Assembly: GCF_003399625.1 (NCBI RefSeq)
Contig: NZ_NBXA01000022.1
Coordinates: forward strand, 1-64,000
Length of the DNA: 64,000 bases
DNA from: Subtercola boreus
GTDB lineage: Bacteria > Actinomycetota > Actinomycetes > Actinomycetales > Microbacteriaceae
Direction: 5' to 3'
Part shown: in pieces, positions 28,630-36,774 of the stretch
How positions within the stretch are numbered: position 1 is the first letter of the stretch
How the letters are laid out: each line of letters opens with the position of its first letter
The notes under the pieces: generated by a model
The model's database searches: none
Told to the model about the DNA's origin: nothing
What the model saw: only the letters and a program-made list of their open reading frames with translations
Translations under genes and position numbers: made by a program

Positions 28630-29186
28630 CAGCGCTTACCCCCTGTACTGTCCGAACCCGTGGCACGGCGATCCGCCCGCCGGTTCGCCCGGATACCGAC
28701 AGCGATTCCGAGGATGCTCGCCGCCACGCCAGCCACAAGGGTGCCCATGGCGTACAGAAGGGCGAGGCCGACCCTTCCCTCATGGAGGAGCGTGAGGGTG
28801 TCGACGGAGAGTGCGCTGTAGGTGGTGAAGCCGCCGAGAGCACCGGTTCCGAGCAGCAGCCGGAGCACCCGGCGGCGGCCCCTGTCCTCGCCCCGGCGCA
28901 CGAGGTTCTCGAGCAGCAGGCCGAGCAGGAAGGCGCCGACCGCGTTGATCACCAGCGTGATGACCGGCACACCGCCCACCGGTTCGACCATCTGCTGCAG
29001 CGTGTAGCGCGCGAGCGTTCCAGCGGCACCGCCCACACCGACGATCAGAAGGAAGATCGGGCGGAGGTGCACCGGTCGAGAGCTCGCCACAGCTTCGAGC
29101 GACCCGGTCTCGATGTCGTCGACCTCGACATCGCTGTCATAGGGGAGCTCGTAATCACCGGGCGCGGGGTCGCTGTCACTCATCAT
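28629..29186 (-). CDS. crcB: Fluoride channel CrcB/Fluc, second paralogue with long acidic N-terminus
   Basis: This CrcB paralogue (185 residues from ATG 29186) has an extra acidic N-terminus of ~40 residues (DYELPYDSDVEVDDIETG) before the channel. The channel has GGAAGTLARYTLQQ, ITLVINAVGAFLLG and TGALGGFTTYSALSVD; in this copy the pore track reads GGFTTYSALS rather than TTFSTAS. It probably pairs with the other copy to form a heterodimeric fluoride channel. TAGGCT lies 7 nt before a second ATG at 29183, so translation may begin there on a leaderless mRNA; GTG 29189 is a third choice. No fluoride riboswitch fits upstream. Confidence 0.92.
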   Translation of the reverse strand: MMSDSDPAPGDYELPYDSDVEVDDIETGSLEAVASSRPVHLRPIFLLIVGVGGAAGTLARYTLQQMVEPVGGVPVITLVINAVGAFLLGLLLENLVRRGEDRGRRRVLRLLLGTGALGGFTTYSALSVDTLTLLHEGRVGLALLYAMGTLVAGVAASILGIAVGIRANRRADRRATGSDSTGGKR

Positions 29187-29211
29187 CACCAGCCTACGAT
29201 CCCCGACGCCC

Positions 29212-29217
29212 TAAACT
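29212..29217 (+). promoter_or_regulatory. Predicted -10 element of the 80-aa gene (leaderless start)
   Basis: TAAACT ends 6 nt before ATG 29224. It is back to back with the TAGGCT element of the divergent crcB gene (29191-29196). Confidence 0.62.
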
Positions 29218-29223
29218 CGGGCC

Positions 29224-29466
29224 ATGAGCAACTACGAATTCGGGGGACGCAGCGATATCGAGAAATCCCTCGACATGCTGGTCAACCTCGACAACGCGCA
29301 GTCGAACGCCCTGGCCGTTCTCGAGATCGACTCGGAGATCGAGCGCCTGCAGCGCGAGCTCGACAAATACGACGTCAACCCGAACCACGTTCCCGACGCC
29401 GACTTCATCGAGATCCTGAGCGGATACGTCGAACGCGCCGACGACTGGAACGCGTCGAAGGCGTAA
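29224..29466 (+). CDS. Small acidic hypothetical protein (80 aa)
   Basis: This 80-residue, mostly helical, acidic protein has a central leucine-rich heptad-like stretch (IDSEIERLQRELDKYD) that could form a coiled coil or dimer helix. There is no signal peptide, membrane segment or enzyme motif. Third codon positions are almost all G or C, and a leaderless promoter precedes the ATG, so I consider it a real gene. I do not recognise the family. It is divergent from crcB and convergent with the thioesterase. Confidence 0.72.
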   Translation: MSNYEFGGRSDIEKSLDMLVNLDNAQSNALAVLEIDSEIERLQRELDKYDVNPNHVPDADFIEILSGYVERADDWNASKA

Positions 29467-29528
29467 CCCGGCATCCGGTCAGCCGCTGCGTAGAGACTCT
29501 GCGGAGGGACGCTGCGCAGTGCCGCCCG

Positions 29529-29978
29529 TCATCGCTGGATGACCAGCAGCGTCGACGTCGCTGTCGCGAGCAGGCGCCCCTGGGCATCCGTCAGCGTCGC
29601 CTCGGTGAACGCGGCCCGGCCACCCATCTTGATCACCCGGCCCGTTGCGCGCACCTCGCCTGTGTCGACCGTCATGCCGCGAAGGTACGACACCTTCAGT
29701 TCGAGCGTGGTGTACGCCTGGTCCGCTCTCAGCAGGGAGTGCACGGCGCAGCCGCACGCCGAGTCGAGCAGCGCCGCCGCGTAACCGCCGTGCACGGAAC
29801 CGATCGGGTTGTAGACGTCGGCGGTCGGTGTGCCCGTGAAGACGGCCGTGCCCTCGCCGACCTCGATGAGGTCGAAGTTCATCGTGCGGCCGATGTTGGG
29901 CTGCGTACCGGCATCGATGAGGGCCTTCAACTGTTCGATCCCGGTCAGACCGGGTGCCACGTCATCAGCGAGCGTCAC
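29529..29978 (-). CDS. PaaI family hotdog thioesterase
   Basis: This 149-residue hotdog-fold protein carries the PaaI/YdiI signature NPIGSVHGGYAAALLDSACG, in which the HGG-x-x-x-x-x-D loop contributes the active site. ELKVSYLRGM and GRAAFTEATLTDAQGR are the usual second half. Such enzymes hydrolyse acyl-CoA thioesters, often aromatic ones. The GTG start at 29978 is the first in frame with the family N-terminus. No linked CoA pathway gene is present, so the substrate is open. It is divergent from the 2-oxoglutarate oxygenase gene. Confidence 0.86.
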   Translation of the reverse strand: MTLADDVAPGLTGIEQLKALIDAGTQPNIGRTMNFDLIEVGEGTAVFTGTPTADVYNPIGSVHGGYAAALLDSACGCAVHSLLRADQAYTTLELKVSYLRGMTVDTGEVRATGRVIKMGGRAAFTEATLTDAQGRLLATATSTLLVIQR

Positions 29979-30036
29979 GATTGTTCTCGAAGCGTCATAT
30001 TTCTCTCCGCGGGGATGGGGGTCGGTCCCCCGACGT

Positions 30037-30042
30037 TATCGT
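30037..30042 (+). promoter_or_regulatory. Predicted -10 element of the oxygenase operon (leaderless start)
   Basis: TATCGT ends 6 nt before ATG 30049; no ribosome site is present. Confidence 0.55.
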
Positions 30043-30048
30043 TGATCC

Positions 30049-31101
30049 ATGGCAATCACTACGTCCCTCGCGGCTGGCAGCGACCTCCGTCTGCCGGTCC
30101 TCGATCTCTCCCGGCTCGACCGGGGCGACACCGAAGCCGAGGCATTCCGCTCCGAACTCCGTCAGGCGACCCACGAATTCGGCTTCTTCTACCTCACCGG
30201 CCACGGGGTTCCGCAACCTCTCATCGACAGGGTGATCGGAACGGCCAGAGAGTTCTTCGCGCTTCCCGAGGCCGACAAGCTGGCGATCGAGAACCTGCAG
30301 AGCGCGCAGTTCCGCGGCTACACCCGCGTCGGCGGCGAACTGACCCAGGGAAAGGTCGACTGGCGCGAACAGATCGACATCGGCGCAGAACGCGAGCCCG
30401 TGGACCGTTCCGACGGTGTCGCCGACTACTGGCGACTGGAGGGCCCGAACCAGTGGCCGGCCGCCCTGCCCGAGCTCCGCGAGGTGATGAGTGAGTGGCG
30501 TGAGGCCCTTTCCGAGGTGGCCCTCACCCTGATGCGCGCGTGGGCGGTCTCGCTCGGCTCCCCCGCCGATGTCTTCGACGAGGCCTTCGCCGACAAGCCC
30601 TTCCCGCTGATCAAGATCGTTCGCTACCCCGGCAAGAGCGACCCCGAACCCCAGCAGGGCGTGGGTGCGCACAAGGACTCCGGCGTACTCACCCTGCTCT
30701 TCGTCGAAGACGGCAAAGGGGGCCTCCAGGTCGAGAAGGACGGCGAGTGGATCGACGCTCCCCCGCTGCCCGGAACGTTCGTCGTCAACATCGGCGAGTT
30801 GCTCGAAGTCGCGACCGACGGCTACCTCAAGGCCACCGTGCACCGGGTCATCTCACCCCGGATCGGTGATGACCGCATCTCGATCCCGTTCTTCTACAGC
30901 CCCGCGCTGGATGCGAAGGTGCCCGCTCTCCCGCTTCCGCCCGAGCTGGCGCGGGATGCCGCGGGGGTGACCCTCGACCCCCGGAACCCGATCTACAACA
31001 CCTACGGCGAGAACGCCCTGAAGTCGAGGCTCCGCGCACATCCGGATGTCGCGGCGATCCACCACCCCGACCTGGCCGGCGGCCGGTCGGACGCCTCATG
31101 A
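30049..31101 (+). CDS. 2-oxoglutarate/Fe(II)-dependent oxygenase, isopenicillin N synthase-like
   Basis: This is a 350-residue non-heme iron oxygenase of the IPNS/plant dioxygenase-like family. The DIOX_N domain (EFGFFYLTGHGVP, about residues 43-55) is followed by the jelly-roll core. The iron ligands are His and Asp in GVGAHKDSG and the distal His in KATVHRVISP, with Arg-x-Ser (DRISIPFFYS) for 2-oxoglutarate. Bacterial relatives oxidise small metabolites; no beta-lactam genes are near, so this is not a penicillin pathway. It starts a three-gene run with the mini-GNAT ORF and the MFS exporter, linked by ATGA and GTGA overlaps. Confidence 0.9.
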   Translation: MAITTSLAAGSDLRLPVLDLSRLDRGDTEAEAFRSELRQATHEFGFFYLTGHGVPQPLIDRVIGTAREFFALPEADKLAIENLQSAQFRGYTRVGGELTQGKVDWREQIDIGAEREPVDRSDGVADYWRLEGPNQWPAALPELREVMSEWREALSEVALTLMRAWAVSLGSPADVFDEAFADKPFPLIKIVRYPGKSDPEPQQGVGAHKDSGVLTLLFVEDGKGGLQVEKDGEWIDAPPLPGTFVVNIGELLEVATDGYLKATVHRVISPRIGDDRISIPFFYSPALDAKVPALPLPPELARDAAGVTLDPRNPIYNTYGENALKSRLRAHPDVAAIHHPDLAGGRSDAS

Positions 31102-31256
31102 CCCAGCCCACGGGAGACAGCGTGGAGGTTCGCGACAACCCCGGCTCTCAGCGGTACGAGGCGTGGTTCCGCGGAGAGATCGCCGGCTACATCCGCACAC
31201 ACCCTGAGTTCCTGGATCTCGTCCCGGGCCCGGTGCAGAAGCGCCTCGACCTGTGA
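31098..31256 (+). CDS. 52-aa remnant of a YjdJ/NATD1-type GNAT with its core deleted
   Basis: This frame encodes 52 residues. The beginning (VEVRDNPGSQRYEAWFRGEI) resembles the first two strands of YjdJ/NATD1-type small acetyltransferases. It is joined directly to AGYIRTHPEFLDLVP, which resembles their last helix. The middle, with the acetyl-CoA loop, is absent, so it cannot be a working acetyltransferase. It remains perfectly in frame and overlaps its neighbours on both sides (ATGA with the oxygenase, GTGA with the MFS gene), so it may be kept for translational coupling. The family relation is from memory and unconfirmed by search. Confidence 0.6.
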   Translation: MTQPTGDSVEVRDNPGSQRYEAWFRGEIAGYIRTHPEFLDLVPGPVQKRLDL

Positions 31257-32614
31257 GCGAGGTCCCGGGGAGACCCGCAGCCGCGCCCTCACCCGGTTCT
31301 TCGACACCCGCGCCACCCACGCGCAGCCGGTTCGTCGACCTCACCCCCCTGAAGCGGAGTCCCGCCTTCGCGAGGCTCTGGGGTGGCGCCGCCATCTCGG
31401 GCATCGGCGGCCAGATGACCATCGTCGCGGTGGGCCTGCACATCTACGACCTCACCCAGTCGACGTTCGCCGTGTCGCTGGTGGGCATCATCGCGCTGCT
31501 GCCGATGATCGTCTTCGGACTCTACGGCGGCATCCTCGCCGATTCGTTCGACCGTCGACTGGTCGCTCTGGTCGCCGGTGTCGTCGCCTGGGCGTCGACC
31601 GCCGTGCTGGCCTCCCTCGCGTGGCTGCGGATCGATGTGGTCTGGCCGTTCTACCTGCTCGCCACGGTCATCGCGGTCGCTGCCGTCGTGATCGGCTCCA
31701 CCCGCCAGTCGATCGTGCCGCGCCTCCTGCCGAAGGAACTGCTGCCGGCAGCATCGGCTCTGAACGGCATCAGCGTCGGGGCCCAGATCACCATCGGCCC
31801 CGCGCTGGCCGGTGTGCTGGTGGCGACGGTCGGATTCCAGTGGACCTACACCGTCGACGTCGTGCTCTTCGTGGCCGCCTTCTCAGGCATCGTCTCGCTG
31901 CCGAAGATCGTGCCGGAGGGCGACCTGAAGCGGCCCGGGTTCGCGTCGCTGGTGGACGGCATGCGCTTTCTGAAGAGCGCGCCGAACGTGCGCATGACGT
32001 TCATCCTGGACATCATCGCGATGACCTTCGGCCAGCCCCGGGTGCTGTTCCCGGCGGTCGGCGCCGTGCTGCTCGGCGGCGGGGCGATCACCGTGGGCAT
32101 CCTCACCGCGGCTGCGGCGATCGGGGCACTCTTCAGCAGCATCCTCTCGGGTCGCCTCGGGCACGTTCGCTGGCAGGGCCGCGCGGTCGGCAGCGCCATC
32201 ACGGTCTACGGCCTGTTCATAGCCGGGTTCGGCCTGGTGCTGCTGGTGTCGTCGGGAACAGGCCTCCACGGCATCACCGAGTCGATCACCGATGCGAACA
32301 TCCCGGCGCTCATCGTCGCTGCCGTCATGCTCGCCGGATCGGGAGCCGCCGACAATGTGAGCGCGATCTTCCGCAACACGATCCTCCAGGCGGCCGTGCC
32401 CGACGGAATGCGGGGACGCATCCAGGGCGTCTTCATGGTGGTCGTCACCGGCGGCCCGCGCCTCGGCGATGCCTACATCGGCATCCTGTCGGCGTTCGCC
32501 TTCCTGTGGATCCCCCCGCTGATGGGCGGCGTCTTCATCGTCGTGCTGGTTCTGGCGATCGTGCGGGGCAACAAGCGGTTCCGCCAGTACGACGCCCTGG
32601 CACCGACCCCCTGA
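31253..32614 (+). CDS. MFS transporter, EntS-like
   Basis: This 453-residue major facilitator has about 12 hydrophobic segments after a ~30-residue Pro/Ser-rich N-terminus. The PLKRSPAFARLWGGAAIS entry, YGGILADSFDRR loop (helix 2-3 motif A form), STRQSIVPRLLPKE and GMRGRIQGVFMVVVTGG blocks are typical of the EntS/MFS-3 group, whose known members export siderophores or drugs. Its GTG start overlaps the mini-GNAT stop. The partner oxygenase suggests the exported or imported compound could be a modified metabolite, but this is inference. The 3' end runs into a tandem repeat. Confidence 0.87.
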   Translation: MSEVPGRPAAAPSPGSSTPAPPTRSRFVDLTPLKRSPAFARLWGGAAISGIGGQMTIVAVGLHIYDLTQSTFAVSLVGIIALLPMIVFGLYGGILADSFDRRLVALVAGVVAWASTAVLASLAWLRIDVVWPFYLLATVIAVAAVVIGSTRQSIVPRLLPKELLPAASALNGISVGAQITIGPALAGVLVATVGFQWTYTVDVVLFVAAFSGIVSLPKIVPEGDLKRPGFASLVDGMRFLKSAPNVRMTFILDIIAMTFGQPRVLFPAVGAVLLGGGAITVGILTAAAAIGALFSSILSGRLGHVRWQGRAVGSAITVYGLFIAGFGLVLLVSSGTGLHGITESITDANIPALIVAAVMLAGSGAADNVSAIFRNTILQAAVPDGMRGRIQGVFMVVVTGGPRLGDAYIGILSAFAFLWIPPLMGGVFIVVLVLAIVRGNKRFRQYDALAPTP

Positions 32615-32652
32615 GTCGCAGACCCCCCGAGGCGCAGACCCCCTGAGCTGAT
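32605..32652 (+). repeat. 16-bp tandem repeat spanning the MFS stop codon (3 copies)
   Basis: Three 16 bp units (32605-32620, 32621-32636, 32637-32652) begin GACCCC(C/T) and share a CGCAGACCCCC core. The MFS stop codon lies in unit 1, and TGA recurs in unit 3. A hairpin terminator follows 23 bp later. Confidence 0.8.
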
Positions 32653-32674
32653 GGTGCGCTACCACCATGAAAAG

Positions 32675-32721
32675 AGGCTCGCCGCCCGGGGTCCTGTGGA
32701 CGGCCCGGTGGCGGCGAGCCT
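32675..32721. terminator. Bidirectional hairpin between MFS and FKBP genes
   Basis: A perfect 12 bp stem (AGGCTCGCCGCC at 32675-32686 with its complement at 32710-32721) separates the convergent MFS and FKBP genes. AAAAG precedes it, giving a CTTTT run on the minus strand, so it suits termination of the FKBP transcript best. Confidence 0.75.
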
Positions 32722-32744
32722 GACGTTGAAGATGTGGAGGGTGC

Positions 32745-33116
32745 CTAGCTGACGCCCTTGAGGTCGATGACGAAGATGAGGGTGCGGCCGGAGAGCGCGT
32801 GACCGCCACCCGCAGCACCGTAGGCCAGTGCGGGCGGAACGGTGAGCTTGCGGCGACCGCCGACCTTCATGCCGGGGATGCCCTGCTGCCAGCCCGCGAT
32901 CAGCTGACGGAGCGGGAAGTTGATCGAGGTACCACGGCTCCACGACGAGTCGAACTCGTCGCCGGATTCGTAGTCGACGCCGAGGTAGTGCACATCGACG
33001 GTCGAACCGGCGGTGGCTTCGGGGCCGTCGCCTTCGACGATGTCGAGGATTTCGAGACCCTCGGGGGCGGGGCCGTCGGGGGCGTCGAGTTCTGGCTTGG
33101 TGTTGAGATCTGTCAT
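32745..33116 (-). CDS. FKBP-type peptidyl-prolyl isomerase
   Basis: This is a 123-residue cytoplasmic FKBP. The catalytic fold markers are VDVHYLGVDYESGDEFDSSW, LIAGWQQGIPGMKVGGRRKL and VPPALAYGAAGGGH, ending GRTLIFVIDL. A short acidic/Pro N-terminal extension (to about residue 22) precedes it. It isomerises X-Pro bonds to assist folding. ATG 33116 was chosen. It starts 4 nt after the HelD stop and could be co-transcribed, but TTGGAT 6 nt before the ATG may be a weak promoter of its own. Confidence 0.92.
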   Translation of the reverse strand: MTDLNTKPELDAPDGPAPEGLEILDIVEGDGPEATAGSTVDVHYLGVDYESGDEFDSSWSRGTSINFPLRQLIAGWQQGIPGMKVGGRRKLTVPPALAYGAAGGGHALSGRTLIFVIDLKGVS

Positions 33117-33120
33117 AGCT

Positions 33121-35388
33121 CTATCCAACCACGTCAGCTTCGACCACGAAGGTCAGCCGCTGCGTCGGCCGGGTCATCGCCACGTAGAGCGCCGACGCAC
33201 CGCGCGGGATGTCGGTGAGGATGCGCTCGGGATCCACGATCACCACCGAGTCGAACTCCAGCCCCTTCGCCTCCTGCGGGGTCATCACCGCGACCTGACG
33301 GGTGAGCCCGGCCGCCCCGAGACCCACCTCGCCGGGGAGGGCCGCGCTGAGCGTGTCGAACGTGCTCTGCAGCAGGTCGGGCAGCACGATGACACCGGTC
33401 GTTCCGAGGGACGCGATCCGTCGGTCCGCCAGCACCGCTTCGAGAGTCGAGCGCACCGTCGTGATCGGCCACTCGCTCTCCCGCACCGACGTCGAGCGGG
33501 TCACGGGCAGGCCCCGACGCTCGGCCATCTCCTGGGCGGCCTCGGCGATCTGGGTGGGGGTCCGGTAGTTCACCGTCAACTCCTCGAGCCGCCAGCCCTC
33601 GCCCTGCTTCGTGCGGCCGACGAGCGGCGCGACGGCCTCGCTCCAGCTGCGCGCGCTCGATGCCGCGCTGGCCTGGGCGATGTCGCCGACGATCGTGAAC
33701 GAGCGGAGCGGCCCGCGGCGCCGGAGGAGGCGCCACTGCATCGGCGAGAGCTCCTGCGCCTCGTCGACCACGATGTGACCGTAGGTCCAGGTGCGGTCGG
33801 CCGCAGCCCGCTCGGCCGTGGTCGCCCGCGACGCCTGCTCGGCGAAGGTGTCGGCCAGATCTTCGGCGTGCACGAGCCCTTCGACATCCATGTTCCGGAT
33901 GGCGTTCTCGGCGTTCTCGACATCGCGCTTCCGCTGCTTCTTGGCCTCGCGGTCGACGGCGGCATTCCGGTCGTTGTGTTCACCCAGGTGCTCCGCTGCC
34001 TCGTCGAGCAGCGGCACATCGGAGACCGTGAACGGGGCGTCGCGGCCCCGGCGGAGGAGCGCGCGCTTCTCGGGACTCCAGTTCGGGGTGAGGCCGGCTA
34101 GCCACTGCGGGCGCGCATAGAGATCCTGCAGGAGCTTCTGCGGGGTGAGCGGAATCCACGCCGTGTTCAGCGCCACACGCACGTCGTACGCCGAACGGAG
34201 GTCTTCGCGGAGCATCCCGTAGTCGTCCTCGTCGACGGTGTTGCCGTGCGAACGCAGCTGCGCGGCGAGGGATCGGGTCATGTCGTTCAGAGCCGTCTTG
34301 ACGAAAGTGACCCGCGCCTCGTTGTACGGCTTCCGACTCTCGTTCGCCCGGGTGATGGCCGTGGCGATCACGTGCGGCTCGAGGGTGAGCGACTCGCCGT
34401 TCACGTCGAGAACCTGCGCCTCATTGGGCACCTGCTGGCGGGAGCGGATGGCACGCTCGATCAGCGACGCCATCTCGGTGGCGCCCTTGACCCTCGCGAC
34501 CTCGGGCGCATCTTCGACCGTCGCGTCGACTCCCGGGTAGAGCTGGCCCACGCTCGCGAGCACGACTCCGGTCTCGCCGAGGCTCGGCAGCACCGCCTCG
34601 ATGTACTGCAGGAACGCGCGCGACGGACCGACCACGAGCACTCCGGAGGAGCGCAGCCGATCGCGAAACGAATACAGCAGGTAGGCCGCCCGGTGCAGCG
34701 CCACAGCGGTCTTGCCCGTACCTGGTCCGCCCTGTACGACGAGCACGCCGGGCAGCTCCGAACGGATGATGCGATCCTGCTCGGCCTGGATCGTCGCCAC
34801 GATGTCGTGCATCCGGCCGGTGCGCTCGGCCGAGAGTGACGCCATCAGTGCACCCTCCCCCTGCAGCGCGCTCGCCTCGTCGTCGGTGATCGAGGCGCCG
34901 TCGAAGATCTCGTCCTCGATCTTCACGATCTTCCGGCCCCGGCTGAGCAGGTGCCGGCGGGACCGGATGCCCATCGGCGTGGCCGCCGTGGCCTGGTAGA
35001 AGGGGCCCGCCTGCGGCACGCGCCAGTCGAGCAGGATCGGCCTCAGGTTCTCGTCCCTGAGGCCGATGCGACCGATGTAACGGAAGCGCCCGTCGTCGTC
35101 GGTGTCGGCTGCGCCGGCAACGGTGCCTGCTCCACCATCGCCGCGCTCGGGCTCGGCCACCTCGAGGCGACCGAAAGCCAGGCGTTCGTCCACCTCGTTC
35201 AGCTGCACGATGCGGTCTTCGAACACCCTCGCGAAGGCATCGCGCTCTGAGCGACTCTGGTGGTTGCCCCCCACATCCTGGCGGTGCACCCGCTCGAGCT
35301 GCCGCTGGGCATCCGTCCGCAGCTCGTCGAGGCGCGCATAGAGAGTCGCAACGTAGTCACGCTCTCGATCAAGCTCGGAAGAAACCAC
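33121..35388 (-). CDS. helD: HelD-like RNA polymerase recycling ATPase (superfamily 1 helicase fold)
   Basis: This 755-residue protein has the HelD/HelR layout: an N-terminal coiled coil (about 1-75, ERDYVATLYARLDELR) that reaches the polymerase secondary channel, then DWRVPQAGPFYQAT, Walker A QGGPGTGKTAVALHRAA, a middle clamp, the VVDEAQELSPMQW box (motif II) and a final VMTPQEAKGLEFDSVVIVDP with MTRPTQRL. HelD-type proteins release stalled RNA polymerase from DNA; some actinobacterial forms (HelR) give rifamycin tolerance, but I see no rifamycin-associated element here. GTG 35388 has AGGGG upstream, and a TAGAAT promoter lies at 35418-35423. FKBP follows. Confidence 0.9.
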   Translation of the reverse strand: MVSSELDRERDYVATLYARLDELRTDAQRQLERVHRQDVGGNHQSRSERDAFARVFEDRIVQLNEVDERLAFGRLEVAEPERGDGGAGTVAGAADTDDDGRFRYIGRIGLRDENLRPILLDWRVPQAGPFYQATAATPMGIRSRRHLLSRGRKIVKIEDEIFDGASITDDEASALQGEGALMASLSAERTGRMHDIVATIQAEQDRIIRSELPGVLVVQGGPGTGKTAVALHRAAYLLYSFRDRLRSSGVLVVGPSRAFLQYIEAVLPSLGETGVVLASVGQLYPGVDATVEDAPEVARVKGATEMASLIERAIRSRQQVPNEAQVLDVNGESLTLEPHVIATAITRANESRKPYNEARVTFVKTALNDMTRSLAAQLRSHGNTVDEDDYGMLREDLRSAYDVRVALNTAWIPLTPQKLLQDLYARPQWLAGLTPNWSPEKRALLRRGRDAPFTVSDVPLLDEAAEHLGEHNDRNAAVDREAKKQRKRDVENAENAIRNMDVEGLVHAEDLADTFAEQASRATTAERAAADRTWTYGHIVVDEAQELSPMQWRLLRRRGPLRSFTIVGDIAQASAASSARSWSEAVAPLVGRTKQGEGWRLEELTVNYRTPTQIAEAAQEMAERRGLPVTRSTSVRESEWPITTVRSTLEAVLADRRIASLGTTGVIVLPDLLQSTFDTLSAALPGEVGLGAAGLTRQVAVMTPQEAKGLEFDSVVIVDPERILTDIPRGASALYVAMTRPTQRLTFVVEADVVG

Positions 35389-35417
35389 GTGTGCACCCCT
35401 AAAAAATCCGGCACACA

Positions 35418-35423
35418 ATTCTA
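35418..35423 (-). promoter_or_regulatory. Predicted -10 element of the helD gene
   Basis: TAGAAT on the minus strand lies about 30 nt before GTG 35388, leaving a short leader with an AGGGG ribosome site. It sits between the PrsW tail repeat and helD. Confidence 0.6.
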
Positions 35424-35452
35424 GCCCGGCCACGAAGGCCCGGCGGCCCGGC

Positions 35453-35506
35453 AGCGCTCGGCGGGCGAGTAGCGCTCGGTCGGCCAGTGGCGCTCAGCCG
35501 ACCAGC
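35453..35506 (-). repeat. 18-bp tandem repeat at the prsW 3' end (3 copies)
   Basis: Three 18 bp units (35489-35506, 35471-35488, 35453-35470 in reading order) follow one another exactly. The first contains the prsW stop codon (CTGGTCGGCTGA...), and in the second the TGA has become CGA. Units are about 70-80% identical. Confidence 0.75.
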
Positions 35507-36693
35507 AGAGCGGCCCGGTCGGACACGACGGCGGCCAGCAGGTCGGATTCCTGCTGCTCGACGCCGATCCGGTTGCGGCCCGTGATGAGGCGCTGACGGG
35601 TGAAGGCCAGGGCCGTCGAATCGTGGATGAACCGGCGCATCTGCTTTGTCTTCGCAACAGGCTGCCGGCGCGCCCAGGCCGTGGCCGACCGGCGCCCGCG
35701 GCCGGTCGAGAGCATGTCGACCTCGGCCGGCACGAACCAGCCCGCCTCCTGGTATTCGGTGAGCCGTGCGCGGGTGAGCCTCGCCTCCGCGCGGCGGAGG
35801 AGCACCACCCCCACGATCGCCACGGCGAAGAGCGGCACCTGGATGACCGCGTAGGCGAAGAGGAATCCTTCGATGCCCTCGGCGACGACCGTGCTTCCGT
35901 TCCAGAGGGCGTGCAGCAGCATCGCGCAGAACAGCCCCGCGAGGAACAGCCCGGCGACCGGCCAGAACCCGCGGCGCCGGGAGGCGAAACCGAGCGCGAT
36001 GCCGGTGCAGGAGGTGAACATGACGTGGGCGAACGGTCCCATGATGCCGCGGAGCGCGAACGTGACCCCCAGCGAGACTCCCCCGCCCTCGATCAGCGAC
36101 GATCCGAAGTAGAGGATGTTCTCGGTGAACGCGAAGCCTCCCGCGACGGTCGCGGCGTAGACCAGGCCGTCGACGGGACCGTCGAACGTGCGCCGCAGCA
36201 CGAGGAAGATGAGCAGCACGCCGAGGCCCTTCGCGCTCTCCTCGACGATCGGCGCCTGCACCACGGCGCCGAAGACGTCACTCGGCACGGCCTGCCCGTC
36301 GCTGGCCACATAGACGAGGATCTGCACGCCGGCGTCGACCAGCAGGGCGAGGGCCACGGATGCTGCGGCCCCCCAGAGGAACGCGAACCAGAGGGCGCCG
36401 CGGGGCTCGGGCTCCCAGCGGTCGATGAGCCGCACGACGAGCAGCACCACGGTGAGCGGAATGAGCGCGATGATTCCGCAGATGAGAGCGGCGACGGGCC
36501 CGATCGAGAGCATCACGTAGCCGAGCACCAACAGGAACACGAAACTGAGCACACACAGCACGATCACTCCCAGCACGAATCCGGTGCTGACCGGCTTCTT
36601 CGGGGTCGGTGCCGACCAGACCGGGGTGGGCGGCGCCTCGGCGGGGCTCGGTGAAACGGCAGGAGGCGTGCCTCCGACGGACGCAATCGTCAT
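35494..36693 (-). CDS. prsW: PrsW family intramembrane metalloprotease
   Basis: This 399-residue membrane protein has about eight to nine hydrophobic helices after a Pro-rich N-terminus. The protease motifs are in order: APIVEESAKG (EE-x-x-K), GFAFTENILY (F-x-x-x-E-N), the histidine in GPFAHVMFTS and LLHALWNGS. The fold is that of PrsW, which in Bacillus cleaves an anti-sigma factor; other members have unknown targets. A hydrophilic ~120-residue tail follows the membrane part. No anti-sigma gene is adjacent. GAGG lies 9-12 nt before the ATG. The gene ends in a tandem repeat. Confidence 0.9.
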   Translation of the reverse strand: MTIASVGGTPPAVSPSPAEAPPTPVWSAPTPKKPVSTGFVLGVIVLCVLSFVFLLVLGYVMLSIGPVAALICGIIALIPLTVVLLVVRLIDRWEPEPRGALWFAFLWGAAASVALALLVDAGVQILVYVASDGQAVPSDVFGAVVQAPIVEESAKGLGVLLIFLVLRRTFDGPVDGLVYAATVAGGFAFTENILYFGSSLIEGGGVSLGVTFALRGIMGPFAHVMFTSCTGIALGFASRRRGFWPVAGLFLAGLFCAMLLHALWNGSTVVAEGIEGFLFAYAVIQVPLFAVAIVGVVLLRRAEARLTRARLTEYQEAGWFVPAEVDMLSTGRGRRSATAWARRQPVAKTKQMRRFIHDSTALAFTRQRLITGRNRIGVEQQESDLLAAVVSDRAALLVG

Positions 36694-36762
36694 GATGATT
36701 CCTCAGATCAGATGTTATTCGAGCATACTGGGCGGCGGCAGGCCGCACGAGTCGTCGAACAA

Positions 36763-36768
36763 TAGAAT
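36763..36768 (+). promoter_or_regulatory. Predicted -10 element of the DUF6328 gene (leaderless start)
   Basis: TAGAAT ends 6 nt before ATG 36775. The intervening CGCAGG could serve as a very close ribosome site, but its spacing is too short for normal use. Confidence 0.55.
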
Positions 36769-36774
36769 CGCAGG

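Noticed and set aside
29187-29223. Fluoride riboswitch upstream of crcB
   Set aside because: Only 37 bp separate the divergent genes and crcB appears leaderless, so there is no room for the aptamer.
30049-32614. Beta-lactam biosynthesis because of the IPNS-like oxygenase
   Set aside because: No peptide synthetase, acyltransferase or lactamase is present; the IPNS-like family is broad.
35389-35440. Rifamycin-associated element upstream of helD
   Set aside because: No inverted repeat of the expected GGGGCTTGC type is seen; only a plain TAGAAT promoter.
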